Positions 54,823 to 63,203 of a DNA stretch of 64,000 bases are shown here, piece after piece (position 1 is the first letter of the stretch; each line of letters begins with the position of its first letter). Location of the stretch: assembly GCF_017876755.1 (NCBI RefSeq), contig NZ_JAGIOO010000001.1, positions 6,743,786 to 6,807,785 on the forward strand, given 5' to 3'. The DNA comes from Crossiella equi (lineage in GTDB: Bacteria > Actinomycetota > Actinomycetes > Mycobacteriales > Pseudonocardiaceae). The notes beneath the pieces are model-generated. The model had not been told where the DNA came from, made no database searches, and saw only the letters and a program-made list of their open reading frames with translations. The position numbers and the translations under genes are program-made.

Positions 54823-55386
54823 TCAGCCCAGCTGGTTCGGAGTGTCCACATCAGACCCTTCGGCCACGTCCTCGCATGCTACGAGCACCGGCGGGTGTTC
54901 ACGCAGGTAGGACCGGGCGCCCGCGTCGCCGGTGGCCGAGGCGGCGGCACCGGCCCAGTGCGCGCGGCCGAACAGCACCGGGTGGCCGCGCACGCCGTCG
55001 AAGGAGGCGGCGGCCAGGGCCTCCGGGGCGGCCAGGGCGAGCACGCGGCGGACCGCGGCGGGGGTGAGGCCGGGCATGTCCACCGGCACGACGAGCACGG
55101 CGTCGACGTCGTCGGTGAGCGCGGCCAGACCGACCCGGAGGGAGCCGCCCATGCCGGTGGGCCAGTCCGGGTTGTCGAGCGTGGTCACGCCCGGCAGGCG
55201 CGCGGTGGCGCGGACCTGGCCGGCCGCGGCGCCCAGCACGGCGTACACCGGGGCGCAGCCCGCCTCGGCCAGGGTGGCGGTGGCGCGTTCCAGGAAGGAC
55301 TCGCCGGAGGGCGTGCGGGCCAGGGCCTTGGGCAGGCCGTAGCGGCGGCCCGCGCCCGCGGCCAGGACCAGTCCCGCTGTGCGCAC
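54823..55386 (-). CDS. mocA: Molybdenum cofactor cytidylyltransferase-like protein (MocA/MobA type)
   Basis: 187 residues with the MobA-like nucleotidyltransferase opening GLVLAAGAGRRYGLPKALA (residues 5-23), then DNPDWPTGMGGSLRVGL and VVPVDMPGLTPAAVRRVL, where the aspartate holds the metal. It should attach a nucleotide to molybdopterin; enzymes of the xanthine dehydrogenase family need the cytosine dinucleotide or related form. The molybdenum hydroxylase genes lie upstream on the same strand, which supports the role. The start is GTG. Confidence 0.87.
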   Translation of the reverse strand: MRTAGLVLAAGAGRRYGLPKALARTPSGESFLERATATLAEAGCAPVYAVLGAAAGQVRATARLPGVTTLDNPDWPTGMGGSLRVGLAALTDDVDAVLVVPVDMPGLTPAAVRRVLALAAPEALAAASFDGVRGHPVLFGRAHWAGAAASATGDAGARSYLREHPPVLVACEDVAEGSDVDTPNQLG

Positions 55387-55395
55387 CCGCCCAGC

Positions 55396-55833
55396 CTAGG
55401 CCGTGCGTTCGGCGAGGTAGAGCATGAACGCCAGCCAGGCCAGCAGCACCGTGGAGCCGACCGCCAGGCCGCCCAGCGACACCGAGCGCGCCGAGACCGC
55501 CCGTTCGGGCTCCTCCGGCAGGTACAGCACCGGCACCGAGTCGCCGACCTCGTGGTCACCGCGGATCTCGGTGACGTGCCGCTCGCCCCGGCCGTCCAGG
55601 TAGGCGACGGTGGCGTAGTGCTCGACCCGGGTCACCCACTCCGGGCCCATGCCGGGGTTGCGGTCCTCGTACATCTGGTAGCGGCTGCTCAGCACGGTGG
55701 CGCTGGTACCGACGCCCTGGGTGCGCCAGTGCAGTGTGCGCAGCAGCAGCACGCACAGCACCACCGAGACCAGCATCGTCAGCGAGCTCGGCAGCCACTC
55801 CCACTCGGCCGGGGTCATGTCCGGAAGCGTCAC
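55396..55833 (-). CDS. DUF3592-like membrane protein
   Basis: About 145 residues with two membrane segments (SSLTMLVSVVLCVLLLRTL near the start and LGGLAVGSTVLLAWLAFMLYLA at the end) around a soluble strand-rich loop (WVTRVEHYATVAYLDGRGERHV ... VGDSVPVLYLPEEPERA). This pattern is that of DUF3592 proteins, of unknown function. Starts at GTG 55833, ATG 55818 and an upstream TTG are possible. It lies between allantoicase and mocA on the same strand and may be part of that transcript by position only. Confidence 0.72.
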   Translation of the reverse strand: MTLPDMTPAEWEWLPSSLTMLVSVVLCVLLLRTLHWRTQGVGTSATVLSSRYQMYEDRNPGMGPEWVTRVEHYATVAYLDGRGERHVTEIRGDHEVGDSVPVLYLPEEPERAVSARSVSLGGLAVGSTVLLAWLAFMLYLAERTA

Positions 55834-55883
55834 CCGGTCACCCCGTTGGGTCAACGGTGCGTGATGACTCCGTGACGCGGTCG

Positions 55884-56960
55884 CTAGGCGTTCTCGACCA
55901 AGGCGAGCAGTTCGGCGGGCACCTCGGCCAGCGGGCGGGCCGCCCCGGGCAGCAGGGCGGCGGCCGCGGCCTCGGGCAGGGCGTTGAACCAGCGGCGGGT
56001 CAGCGCGGCCAGGCCCTCGTCGGTGAGCTGGCCGTAGACGCGCAGGCGGGCGATGCCGCCGTCGGGGTGGATGGACAGGCGGACCTCGTCCACCGGACGT
56101 GGTTCGGCGATGCGGAAGCGGTGGCCGGTGTCGGGCAGCAGGCGGGTGTCCGGGAGCAGCGGGGCCCAGTCCTCGCCGTCCAGGCGGCCGTGCAGCTCGG
56201 CCGAGCCCGGGCTGTTGCCCTTGTAGTGCAGGGTGCTCAGGTCCACCACGCGCGGGGTGGCGCGGGCGGCCAGGCGGATGACCGCCCAGTCGTGGCCCGG
56301 ACCCCGGCGGCGGGCGGTCTCCCAGCCGTCGCTCATGTACTTGGACTCGCCCGGCTGGAGCATGTGGTCGGGCGGGCTGAAGAAGCCGTCGCTGGCCGCC
56401 ACCGTGCGGCCGCCGTTGACCAGGGCGGCCAGGTCCACCGGGACGCCGACCAGGTCGCGGGGGTCGGGCAGGGGCTCGCCGCGCACGCGCAGTCGGGCCA
56501 CCCCGCCGTCCGGGTGGATGGTCAGGCGCACGTGCGTGATGCGCAGCTCGCCCGCCACCGGGAACTCGTTCTGGGTGTGGCCCTTGAGCGGGCTGGTGGG
56601 CACCAGCTCCTGCCAGTCGGCGTCGGCGAGCTCCTCGGCGGTCGGATAGCCCTCGACCGAGGCGCCGTGCACGGTGGCCTGCTCGGGGAAGTTGCCCTTG
56701 AAGAAGCTGGTGTCCACGGTGATGTGCCGGGGGATGCCCGGGATGCCCAGGCGCACCAGCACCCAGTCCTCGCCCGGCACGCCCCGGCGGCGGCGGGTCT
56801 CCCAGCCGTCGTACTCCTGGCCCTTCGGGGTGAAGGTGTGCGGCCGGAACACCGGTGGCTCCGGCTTGATCAGGTTCTCCTTCTCGGCGAAGAACTCGTC
56901 GTTGGCCAGCAGCACCGAGCCGCCGAGGTTGCGGGCGGCCAGGTCGGGCAGTTCGAGCAC
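55884..56960 (-). CDS. alc: Allantoicase
   Basis: 358 residues made of two homologous jelly-roll repeats, as in allantoicases, which split allantoate into ureidoglycolate and urea. The repeats carry parallel motifs: YDGWETRRRR / SDGWETARRR, HITVDTSFFKGNFPEQATVHG / VVDLSTLHYKGNSPGSAELHG, and VRLTIHPDGGVARLRVRG / VRLSIHPDGGIARLRVYG. It is the penultimate visible step before urease in this window. The GTG start is one base from the allantoinase stop, so the two genes are one operon. Confidence 0.95.
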   Translation of the reverse strand: MLELPDLAARNLGGSVLLANDEFFAEKENLIKPEPPVFRPHTFTPKGQEYDGWETRRRRGVPGEDWVLVRLGIPGIPRHITVDTSFFKGNFPEQATVHGASVEGYPTAEELADADWQELVPTSPLKGHTQNEFPVAGELRITHVRLTIHPDGGVARLRVRGEPLPDPRDLVGVPVDLAALVNGGRTVAASDGFFSPPDHMLQPGESKYMSDGWETARRRGPGHDWAVIRLAARATPRVVDLSTLHYKGNSPGSAELHGRLDGEDWAPLLPDTRLLPDTGHRFRIAEPRPVDEVRLSIHPDGGIARLRVYGQLTDEGLAALTRRWFNALPEAAAAALLPGAARPLAEVPAELLALVENA

Positions 56961-56961
56961 G

Positions 56962-58287
56962 TCAACCTCCGGTGCGGCGCAACAGCTTTCCGTGCGGGTG
57001 CGGGCCGATCTCCTTGCCGCGCAACCAGGTGCGCCGGACCACGCCGGTCAGCACCCGGCCCGCGTAGGCGGTGATCGGGTTGCGGTGGTGCAGGTTCTCC
57101 GCCTGGACAGTGAACCGCTCGTCGGCGGCGAAGGCGACGAGATCGGCGTCACAGCCGACCTCCAGGCGGCCTTTGGCGGTCAGTCCGACCAGGTCGGCGG
57201 GCTGCTGGGCCATCCAGCGCACCACCTCGGACAGGCCGACGCCGCGTTCGCGGGCAGCACTCCACAGCGCGGGCAGGCCCAGCTGCACCGAGGCGATGCC
57301 GCCCCAGGCCTGGGCGAAGTCGCCGTCGCCCCGCGCCTTGAGGTCGGGGGTGCACGGGGAGTGGTCGGACACCACGCAGTCGATCACCCCGTCGGCCAGG
57401 CCCGCCCACAGCCGGTCCTGGTTCTCGCCGTCCCGGATCGGCGGGCAGCACTTGAACTCGGTCGCGCCCGGCGGCACGTCCTCGGCGGCCAGGGTGAGGT
57501 AGTGCGGGCAGGACTCGGCGGACAGCCGCACGCCCGCCGCCTTCGCCGCGGCCACGGTGGACAGCGCCTGCGCCGAGGACAGGTGCAGCACGTGCGCGCG
57601 GCCCCCGGTGGTCTCGGCGAGGGCGGCCAGGCGGGTGATCGCGGTGTTCTCCGCGCTCGGCGGACGGGAGGCCAGGAAGGACGAATAGTCCCGGCCGCCG
57701 GGCGCGGGTGCGGCGGCCAGCTCGTCCGGGTCCTCGGCGTGCACCACGAGCAGCGCGTCCAGGGCGGTCAGGCGGTGCAGGACCGCCTCGATCTCCGGCC
57801 AGGACAGCGGCGGGAACTCCGGTACGCCGGAGTCCACGGTGAAGCACTTGAAGCCGAACACGCCCTCGGCGTGCAGGGCCTCCAGGTGCGCCAGGCCGTA
57901 CGGGACCGCACCGCCCCAGAAGCCCACGTCGACGAAGCACTGGCCGCGCGCGGCGGTGCGCTTCACCTCCAGCGCGGACGGGTCCACGGTGGGCGGCAGG
58001 GAGTTCAGCGGCATGTCGATGATCGTGGTGACCCCGCCCGCGGCCGCCGCGCGGGTGGCGGTGGCGAAGCCCTCCCACGCGGTGCGGCCCGGTTCGTTGA
58101 CGTGCACGTGCGTGTCGACCAGGCCGGGCAGCAGCGCCACCTCGCCCAGGTCGAGCTCGGTCGTGGCGGACAGGGCGGCGTCGTAGGCCGCGACCTCGGC
58201 GATCCGTTCACCGAGCACGGCCACCGCCGCGGGGGACTCGCCGCCGGGCAGGCAGGCCCGGCGGGAGCGCAGCACCAGGTCGTACAT
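56962..58287 (-). CDS. allB: Allantoinase
   Basis: 441 residues, a cyclic amidohydrolase that opens allantoin to allantoate. Metal ligands: DTHVHVNEPGR (residues about 58-68), the lysine of GFKCFTVDSG (about 146), expected to be carbamylated, HAEDPDEL, ESCPHYLTL and the aspartate of VVSDHSPCTPDLK. The length is normal. The ATG overlaps the stop of the xanthine dehydrogenase molybdenum subunit (TGATG). Confidence 0.96.
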   Translation of the reverse strand: MYDLVLRSRRACLPGGESPAAVAVLGERIAEVAAYDAALSATTELDLGEVALLPGLVDTHVHVNEPGRTAWEGFATATRAAAAGGVTTIIDMPLNSLPPTVDPSALEVKRTAARGQCFVDVGFWGGAVPYGLAHLEALHAEGVFGFKCFTVDSGVPEFPPLSWPEIEAVLHRLTALDALLVVHAEDPDELAAAPAPGGRDYSSFLASRPPSAENTAITRLAALAETTGGRAHVLHLSSAQALSTVAAAKAAGVRLSAESCPHYLTLAAEDVPPGATEFKCCPPIRDGENQDRLWAGLADGVIDCVVSDHSPCTPDLKARGDGDFAQAWGGIASVQLGLPALWSAARERGVGLSEVVRWMAQQPADLVGLTAKGRLEVGCDADLVAFAADERFTVQAENLHHRNPITAYAGRVLTGVVRRTWLRGKEIGPHPHGKLLRRTGG

Positions 58288-60515
58288 CAGGTCCCCGTGA
58301 TGTGTTCGGGGCGCACCGGCACCCGGGGCAGGTCCAGGCCGGTGGCCGCCCGGATCGCCGCGGCCACCGCCGGGGTCACCGAGATCGTCGGCGGCTCGCC
58401 CACCCCGCGCAGGCCGTACGGGGCGTGCGGGTCGGCCAGCTCCAGCACGTCCACCACCATGGGCGGCATGTCCAGGATGGTGGGGATGAGGTAGTCGGTG
58501 AAGGAGGGGTTGCGGATCAGGCCGTCGTGCACCTGGATCTCCTCCATCACCGCCAGCCCCAGGCCCTGCGCGGTACCGCCGTGGATCTGGCCCACCACCG
58601 CCTGCGGGTTGAGCGCCTTGCCCACGTCCTGCGCGCAGGCCAGCTCGACCACCTTGACCAGGCCCAGCTCCACGTCCACGTCGACCACCGCGCGGTGGGC
58701 GGCGAAGCCGTACTGCACGTGCGCGTTGCCCTGCCCGGTCAACGGGTCCAGCGTCTCGGTGGGGCGGTGCCGGTAGGTCGTGGTCTCCTCCAGCACCGCG
58801 TCGCCGAGCAGGTCGGCCATCTCCACAGTGGACAGTGGCCAGCGTCCGCCGGACAGGGCCAGCAGCTTCTCCCGGACCGCCTCGCAGGCCGCCTTCGCCG
58901 CGCCGCCGGTGACGTAGCTCTGCCGGGAGGCCGAGGTGGAACCCGCGCTGCCGATCGTGGTGTCCGCGGGCGCGATGGTCACCTGCTCCACGCCCAGCTC
59001 GGTGCGCGCGATCTGGCCGAGCAGCGTGACCAGGCCCTGGCCGACCTCGGCGGCCGCGGTGTGCACCAGCGCGACCGGTTCACCGCCCAGTACGGACAGC
59101 CGCACGCGCGCGGTGGAGTGGTCGTCGAAGCCCTCGGAGAAGCAGATGTTCTTGATGCCCACGCCGTAGCCCACGCCCCGCCGCACGCCCTCGCCGTGCG
59201 TGGTGTTGGCCGCGCCACCGGGCAGCTCCAGGATGTCCCTGGCACCGTCCACAGTGGGCAGTGGCTTGTCCCGGACCAGCTTCAGCAGCTCGGCCACGGG
59301 TGCGGCGGAGTCGATGACCTGGCCGGTGGGCATCACGCTGCCCTCGGTGACCGCGTTGCGCAGGCGCAGCTCCACCGGGTCCAGGCCCAGCTCGGCGGCC
59401 AGCTTGTCCATCTGGGACTCGTAGCCGAAACAGGCCTGCACCGCGCCGAAACCGCGCATCGCCCCGCACGGCGGGTTGTTGGTGTAGGCGCCCCAGCAGT
59501 CCACGGAGACGTTCGGCACCTCGTACGGGCCGATGCCCAGGGTGGCCGCGTTGGCCACCACCGCGCCGGTGCTGGAGGCGTAGGCGCCGCCGTCCAGGTA
59601 CAGCCGCGCCTTGACGTAGACGAGCTTCCCGTCCCGGTCCGCGCCGTGCTCGTAGTACATCCGCGCCGGGTGCCGGTGCACGTGCCCGAAGAAGCTCTCC
59701 TCGCGGGAGTACACCATCTTCACCGGCTTGCCGGTGTGCAGCGCCAGCAGGCAGGCGTGCACCTGCATGGACAGGTCCTCGCGGGCGCCGAAGGCCCCGC
59801 CCACCCCGGCCAGCGTCAGCCGCACCTTGTCCACCGGCAGGCCCAGCGCGTGCGCGACCTGGTCCTGGTCCACGTGCAGCCACTGGGTGGCCACGTACAG
59901 CTCGACGCCGCCGTCCTCGGCGGGCACCGCGAGCCCGGACTCCGGACCGAGGAAGGCCTGGTCCTGCATACCGACCTCGTACACCCCGGACACCACGACC
60001 TCGGCGGTGGCCTCGGGGTCGCCGCGCCGGATCGGCACGTGCCGCACCAGGTTGCCGCCGGGGTGCAGCGGGTTGTCCTGGGGCGAGTGCACGGCCTGCT
60101 CCATGTCGGTGACCGGCGCCAGCACCTCGTAGCCGACCTGGATGCGCTCCAGCGCGCGGCGCGCGGTCTCCGGGTGGTCGGCGGCGACCACCGCGACCGC
60201 CTCGCCCTGGTAGCGCACCACCTCGTGCGCGAGCACCGGCTGGTCGACGTGCTCCAGGCCGAAGGCGTTGCGGCCGGGCACGTCGGCGTGGGTGAGCACC
60301 GCGTGCACACCCGGTACGGCCAGCGCCTGGCTGATGTCCAGGCCGGTGATGCGGGCGTGCGGGTGCGGGCTGCGCAGCGTGGCGCCCCACAGCATGTCCG
60401 CGGCCCACAGGTCGGAGGAGTAGGCGAACTCGCCCTTGACCTTGAGGTTGCCGTCCGGCCGCACCGGGGACTGCCCGATGCCGCCGGTGACCCGGCTGCC
60501 GACTCCGCTGGTCAC
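58287..60515 (-). CDS. xdhB: Xanthine dehydrogenase, molybdenum-binding subunit
   Basis: 742 residues, the large subunit carrying the molybdopterin site that hydroxylates hypoxanthine and xanthine. Seen are LKVKGEFAYSSDL and the Ald_Xan_dh domain at the start, WLHVDQDQVAHALGLP, GVGGAFGAREDLSMQ, NNPPCGAMRGFGAVQACF, and the catalytic-glutamate segment YGLRGVGEPPTISVTPAV near residue 705. The GTG start overlaps the stop of the deaminase gene (GTGA). The three subunits are coded separately, FAD and iron-sulfur genes first, with the deaminase gene inserted before this one. Confidence 0.94.
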   Translation of the reverse strand: MTSGVGSRVTGGIGQSPVRPDGNLKVKGEFAYSSDLWAADMLWGATLRSPHPHARITGLDISQALAVPGVHAVLTHADVPGRNAFGLEHVDQPVLAHEVVRYQGEAVAVVAADHPETARRALERIQVGYEVLAPVTDMEQAVHSPQDNPLHPGGNLVRHVPIRRGDPEATAEVVVSGVYEVGMQDQAFLGPESGLAVPAEDGGVELYVATQWLHVDQDQVAHALGLPVDKVRLTLAGVGGAFGAREDLSMQVHACLLALHTGKPVKMVYSREESFFGHVHRHPARMYYEHGADRDGKLVYVKARLYLDGGAYASSTGAVVANAATLGIGPYEVPNVSVDCWGAYTNNPPCGAMRGFGAVQACFGYESQMDKLAAELGLDPVELRLRNAVTEGSVMPTGQVIDSAAPVAELLKLVRDKPLPTVDGARDILELPGGAANTTHGEGVRRGVGYGVGIKNICFSEGFDDHSTARVRLSVLGGEPVALVHTAAAEVGQGLVTLLGQIARTELGVEQVTIAPADTTIGSAGSTSASRQSYVTGGAAKAACEAVREKLLALSGGRWPLSTVEMADLLGDAVLEETTTYRHRPTETLDPLTGQGNAHVQYGFAAHRAVVDVDVELGLVKVVELACAQDVGKALNPQAVVGQIHGGTAQGLGLAVMEEIQVHDGLIRNPSFTDYLIPTILDMPPMVVDVLELADPHAPYGLRGVGEPPTISVTPAVAAAIRAATGLDLPRVPVRPEHITGT
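58822..58832. repeat. TCCACWGTGGA palindrome, copy 5
   Basis: TCCACAGTGGA inside the xanthine dehydrogenase gene. It encodes Ser-Thr-Val-Glu on the minus strand; one-mismatch relatives lie at 59248 and 45016. Confidence 0.65.
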
Positions 60516-61873
60516 AGTGTCACCTCCACGTGTGACTGGAGCCGCCTGCTCGCCGAGCTGAGGTCTCCGGCGAGCTCGTCCTCCGAGGCGGTGCGCAGCT
60601 CGTCGTCCACCACCACGCTCCGCCCGCCCACGACCAGCCGGGCCAGCGGGGGCACGGTGCCGAAGACCAGCGCGGCGACCGGGTCGGCGATGCCGGTGTG
60701 CGCGAGGCCGGACAGCCGCCACACCGCGAGGTCGGCCTGCTTGCCCACCTCGATGGAGCCGAGCTCCTGCTCCCGGCCCAGGCAGCGGGCCCCGCCCATC
60801 GTGCCCAGCCACAGCGCCTGCCGGGCGGTCAGCGCGTCCGGGCCGCCGCGCTGGCGGGCCCACAGAAGGGAGGCGCGCAGCTCCTCGGCCATCGCGCCGC
60901 CCTCGTTGGAGGCGGCGCCGTCCACACCGAGCCCGACCGGGGACCCGGCGTCCAGCAGCGCCCGCACCGGGCTGATGCCCGCGCCGAGCCTGCCGTTGGA
61001 CGTGGGGCAGTGCGCGATGCCGGTGCGGGTGGCGCCGAGCTTGCCGATGGCCTGCTCGGAGAAGTGGATGCCGTGCGCGAGCCACACGTCCGGGCCCAGC
61101 CAGCCCAGCGACTCCGCGTAGTCCAGCGGGGTGCAGCCGTACTGGGCGAGGCAGTGCTCCTCCTCGTCCAGGGTCTCCGCGAGGTGGGTGTGCAGCCGCA
61201 CGTCCAGGCGCCGGGCCAGCTCGGCGGCCTCGCGCATCAGGCGCTCGCTCACCGAGAACGGCGAGCACGGGCCGACCGCGATGCGCACCATGGCCTCGGG
61301 GGAGCGGTCGTGGTAGCGGTGCACGGCCGCCTCGGTGGCGGCCAGGGCCTCGTCGGTGTCCTCGACGATGTGGTCCGGCGGCAGCCCGCCGTGCGAGACG
61401 CCCCGGTCCATCGAGCCGCGCACCGCGTGCAGCCGGATGCCGACCCGGGTGGCGGCCGAGACCACCGCGTCCAGCTGGTCGCCGCCGGTGCGCGGGTAGA
61501 CGTAGTGGTGGTCGGCGGCGGTGGTGCAGCCGGTGCGCGCCAGCCAGGCCAGGCCCGCGCTGGCGGCGGCGTGCGTGGTCTCCGCGTCCAGGCGGCCCCA
61601 GATCGGGTACAGCTCGACCAGCCAGCCGAACAGCGTGCGCTCCTGCGCCAGGCCGCGGGTGGCCCACTGGTACAGGTGGTGGTGGGTGTTGACCAGGCCG
61701 GGCGTGACCAGGCAGCCGTGCGCGTCGATCCGCTCGCCCTCGGCGGCGGGCGCCGGGCCCGGGCCGACCGCGGTGATCCGGCCGTCCCGCACCACGACGT
61801 GCCCGGAGGCGTGTTCGGTGCCGTCCGCGTCGACCGTGGCGATGGCCGCGTTCTCGATCACCAGGCTGCTCAT
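60512..61873 (-). CDS. 8-oxoguanine / guanine deaminase (amidohydrolase)
   Basis: 453 residues of the amidohydrolase superfamily. Metal motif NTHHHLYQWATRGLAQ near residue 65, the histidine of RLHTHLAETLDEEEHC, HGIHFSE, and the aspartate of GLGVDGAASNEGG. The pattern fits the 8-oxoguanine deaminase / guanine deaminase group, which would yield xanthine (or urate from 8-oxoguanine) for the neighbouring dehydrogenase. ATG 61873 has GGAGG upstream and overlaps the iron-sulfur subunit stop (ATGA). Guanine versus 8-oxoguanine cannot be settled from sequence alone. Confidence 0.88.
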   Translation of the reverse strand: MSSLVIENAAIATVDADGTEHASGHVVVRDGRITAVGPGPAPAAEGERIDAHGCLVTPGLVNTHHHLYQWATRGLAQERTLFGWLVELYPIWGRLDAETTHAAASAGLAWLARTGCTTAADHHYVYPRTGGDQLDAVVSAATRVGIRLHAVRGSMDRGVSHGGLPPDHIVEDTDEALAATEAAVHRYHDRSPEAMVRIAVGPCSPFSVSERLMREAAELARRLDVRLHTHLAETLDEEEHCLAQYGCTPLDYAESLGWLGPDVWLAHGIHFSEQAIGKLGATRTGIAHCPTSNGRLGAGISPVRALLDAGSPVGLGVDGAASNEGGAMAEELRASLLWARQRGGPDALTARQALWLGTMGGARCLGREQELGSIEVGKQADLAVWRLSGLAHTGIADPVAALVFGTVPPLARLVVGGRSVVVDDELRTASEDELAGDLSSASRRLQSHVEVTL

Positions 61874-62340
61874 CGCGCCTCCTCGTGCCGGGCGGCGGCC
61901 AGGCGCACCGCGTCCAGGATCTTCTCGTACCCGGTGCAGCGGCACAGGTTCCCGGCCAGCGCCTCACGGATCTCCGGGTCGGTGGGCGTGCCCGTGCGGT
62001 GGATCAGGTCGTGCGTGGCCACGACCAGGCCGGGCGTGCAGAACCCGCACTGCACCGCGCCCGCCTCCACGAACGCCTGCTGCACCGGGTCGAGCTCGTC
62101 GGTGGCCAGCCCCTCGACCGTGCGCACCTCGCGGCCCTCGGCCTGCCCGGCCGCGACCAGGCACGCGCACACCGGCACGTCGTCGAGGTAGACCGTGCAC
62201 GAGCCGCATTCGCCCTGTTCGCACGCGTTCTTGGAGCCGGGCAGGCCGAGCCGCTCGCGCAGCACGTACAGCAGGCTCTCGCCCGGCCACACGTCGTCGG
62301 CCTGCCGGGGCTCGCCGTTGACGGTCACGTTCACGCGCAT
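61870..62340 (-). CDS. xdhC: Xanthine dehydrogenase, iron-sulfur subunit
   Basis: 156 residues with two [2Fe-2S] clusters: the plant-ferredoxin set C40, C45, C48, C60 (NACEQGECGSCTV...CAC) and the helical set C98, C101, C133, C135 (QCGFCTPG...NLCRCTGYEKI). It carries electrons from the molybdenum site to FAD. Its ATG lies 10 bp inside the end of the FAD subunit gene. The symbol follows the small-subunit usage in three-gene systems. Confidence 0.95.
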   Translation of the reverse strand: MRVNVTVNGEPRQADDVWPGESLLYVLRERLGLPGSKNACEQGECGSCTVYLDDVPVCACLVAAGQAEGREVRTVEGLATDELDPVQQAFVEAGAVQCGFCTPGLVVATHDLIHRTGTPTDPEIREALAGNLCRCTGYEKILDAVRLAAARHEEAR

Positions 62341-63203
62341 CGCGCCCACCTCCCGGTGCGGTAGTCCTGCCAGGTCCAGTTCAGGGTGCGGCGGGCCAGC
62401 ACGGACAGCGCGTGCCGCCGGTACTCGGCGCTGCCGCGCACGTCGTCGATGGGGGCGGCCGCCGCCGCGACCAGCTCGCCGAAGCGGGACAGCAGCGCGG
62501 GGGACAGGGTGCCCGGCCCGTCCCAGGGCAGCTCGTCGGCGAGGAAGTCCTCGGCCTCCAGGGCCGGGCGCGGGGTGGGGGCGGCCGAGCCGATGCCGGT
62601 GCCCACCGCCCGCCGGTCCGGGTGCAGGGACAGCGCGAAGGAGCACACCGCGATCACCATCGCGTTGCGGGTGCCGACCTTGGCGAACTGCTGCGGTCCG
62701 GCCGCGACCGGCTGGCGGACCGCGCGGATCAGCTCGTCCGGTGCGAGGGCGCTGCGCTTGACCCCGAGGAAGAACTCCCGGGCCGGGATGGTGCGGGCAC
62801 CGCGCACGGAGGCCACCTCGACCACCGCGTGCCCGGCCAGCAGCGGCGGGTGCGCGTCCCCGGCCGGACTGGCCGAACCGAGGTTGCCGCCCACGGTGCC
62901 CCGGTTGCGGATCTGCGGTGAGCCGACCGTGCGCGCGGCCATGGCCAGTCCGGGCAGCCGCCCGGCCAGCTCGGTGACCACGCGCCGGTACGGCACGGCG
63001 GCGCCCAGCCACACCGCACCGTCGGACTCCGACCACTCGGTGAGCTCGGTGATCCGGCCCAGGTCGAGCAGCGCGGGTGGGCGCCGCCGGTCGAAGTTCA
63101 GCTCGACCATCAGGTCGGTGCCGCCCGCGATGGGCACCGCCTCCGGGTGTTCGGCCTTGAGCGCCAAGGCTTCCGGCCAGCTAGCCGGTCGGAGGAACTC
63201 CAT
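62331..63203 (-). CDS. xdhA: Xanthine dehydrogenase, FAD-binding subunit
   Basis: 290 residues, a CO-dehydrogenase-flavoprotein-type FAD subunit. Motifs are the N-terminal PIAGGTDLMVELNF (about residues 24-37) and SPQIRNRGTVGGNLGSASPAGD (about 95-115), both lining FAD, and IAVCSFALSL further on. The ATG at 63203 has GGAG-like sequence upstream inside the permease gene, which it overlaps by 23 bp. It is the first of the catalytic subunit genes in the operon. Confidence 0.94.
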   Translation of the reverse strand: MEFLRPASWPEALALKAEHPEAVPIAGGTDLMVELNFDRRRPPALLDLGRITELTEWSESDGAVWLGAAVPYRRVVTELAGRLPGLAMAARTVGSPQIRNRGTVGGNLGSASPAGDAHPPLLAGHAVVEVASVRGARTIPAREFFLGVKRSALAPDELIRAVRQPVAAGPQQFAKVGTRNAMVIAVCSFALSLHPDRRAVGTGIGSAAPTPRPALEAEDFLADELPWDGPGTLSPALLSRFGELVAAAAAPIDDVRGSAEYRRHALSVLARRTLNWTWQDYRTGRWARCA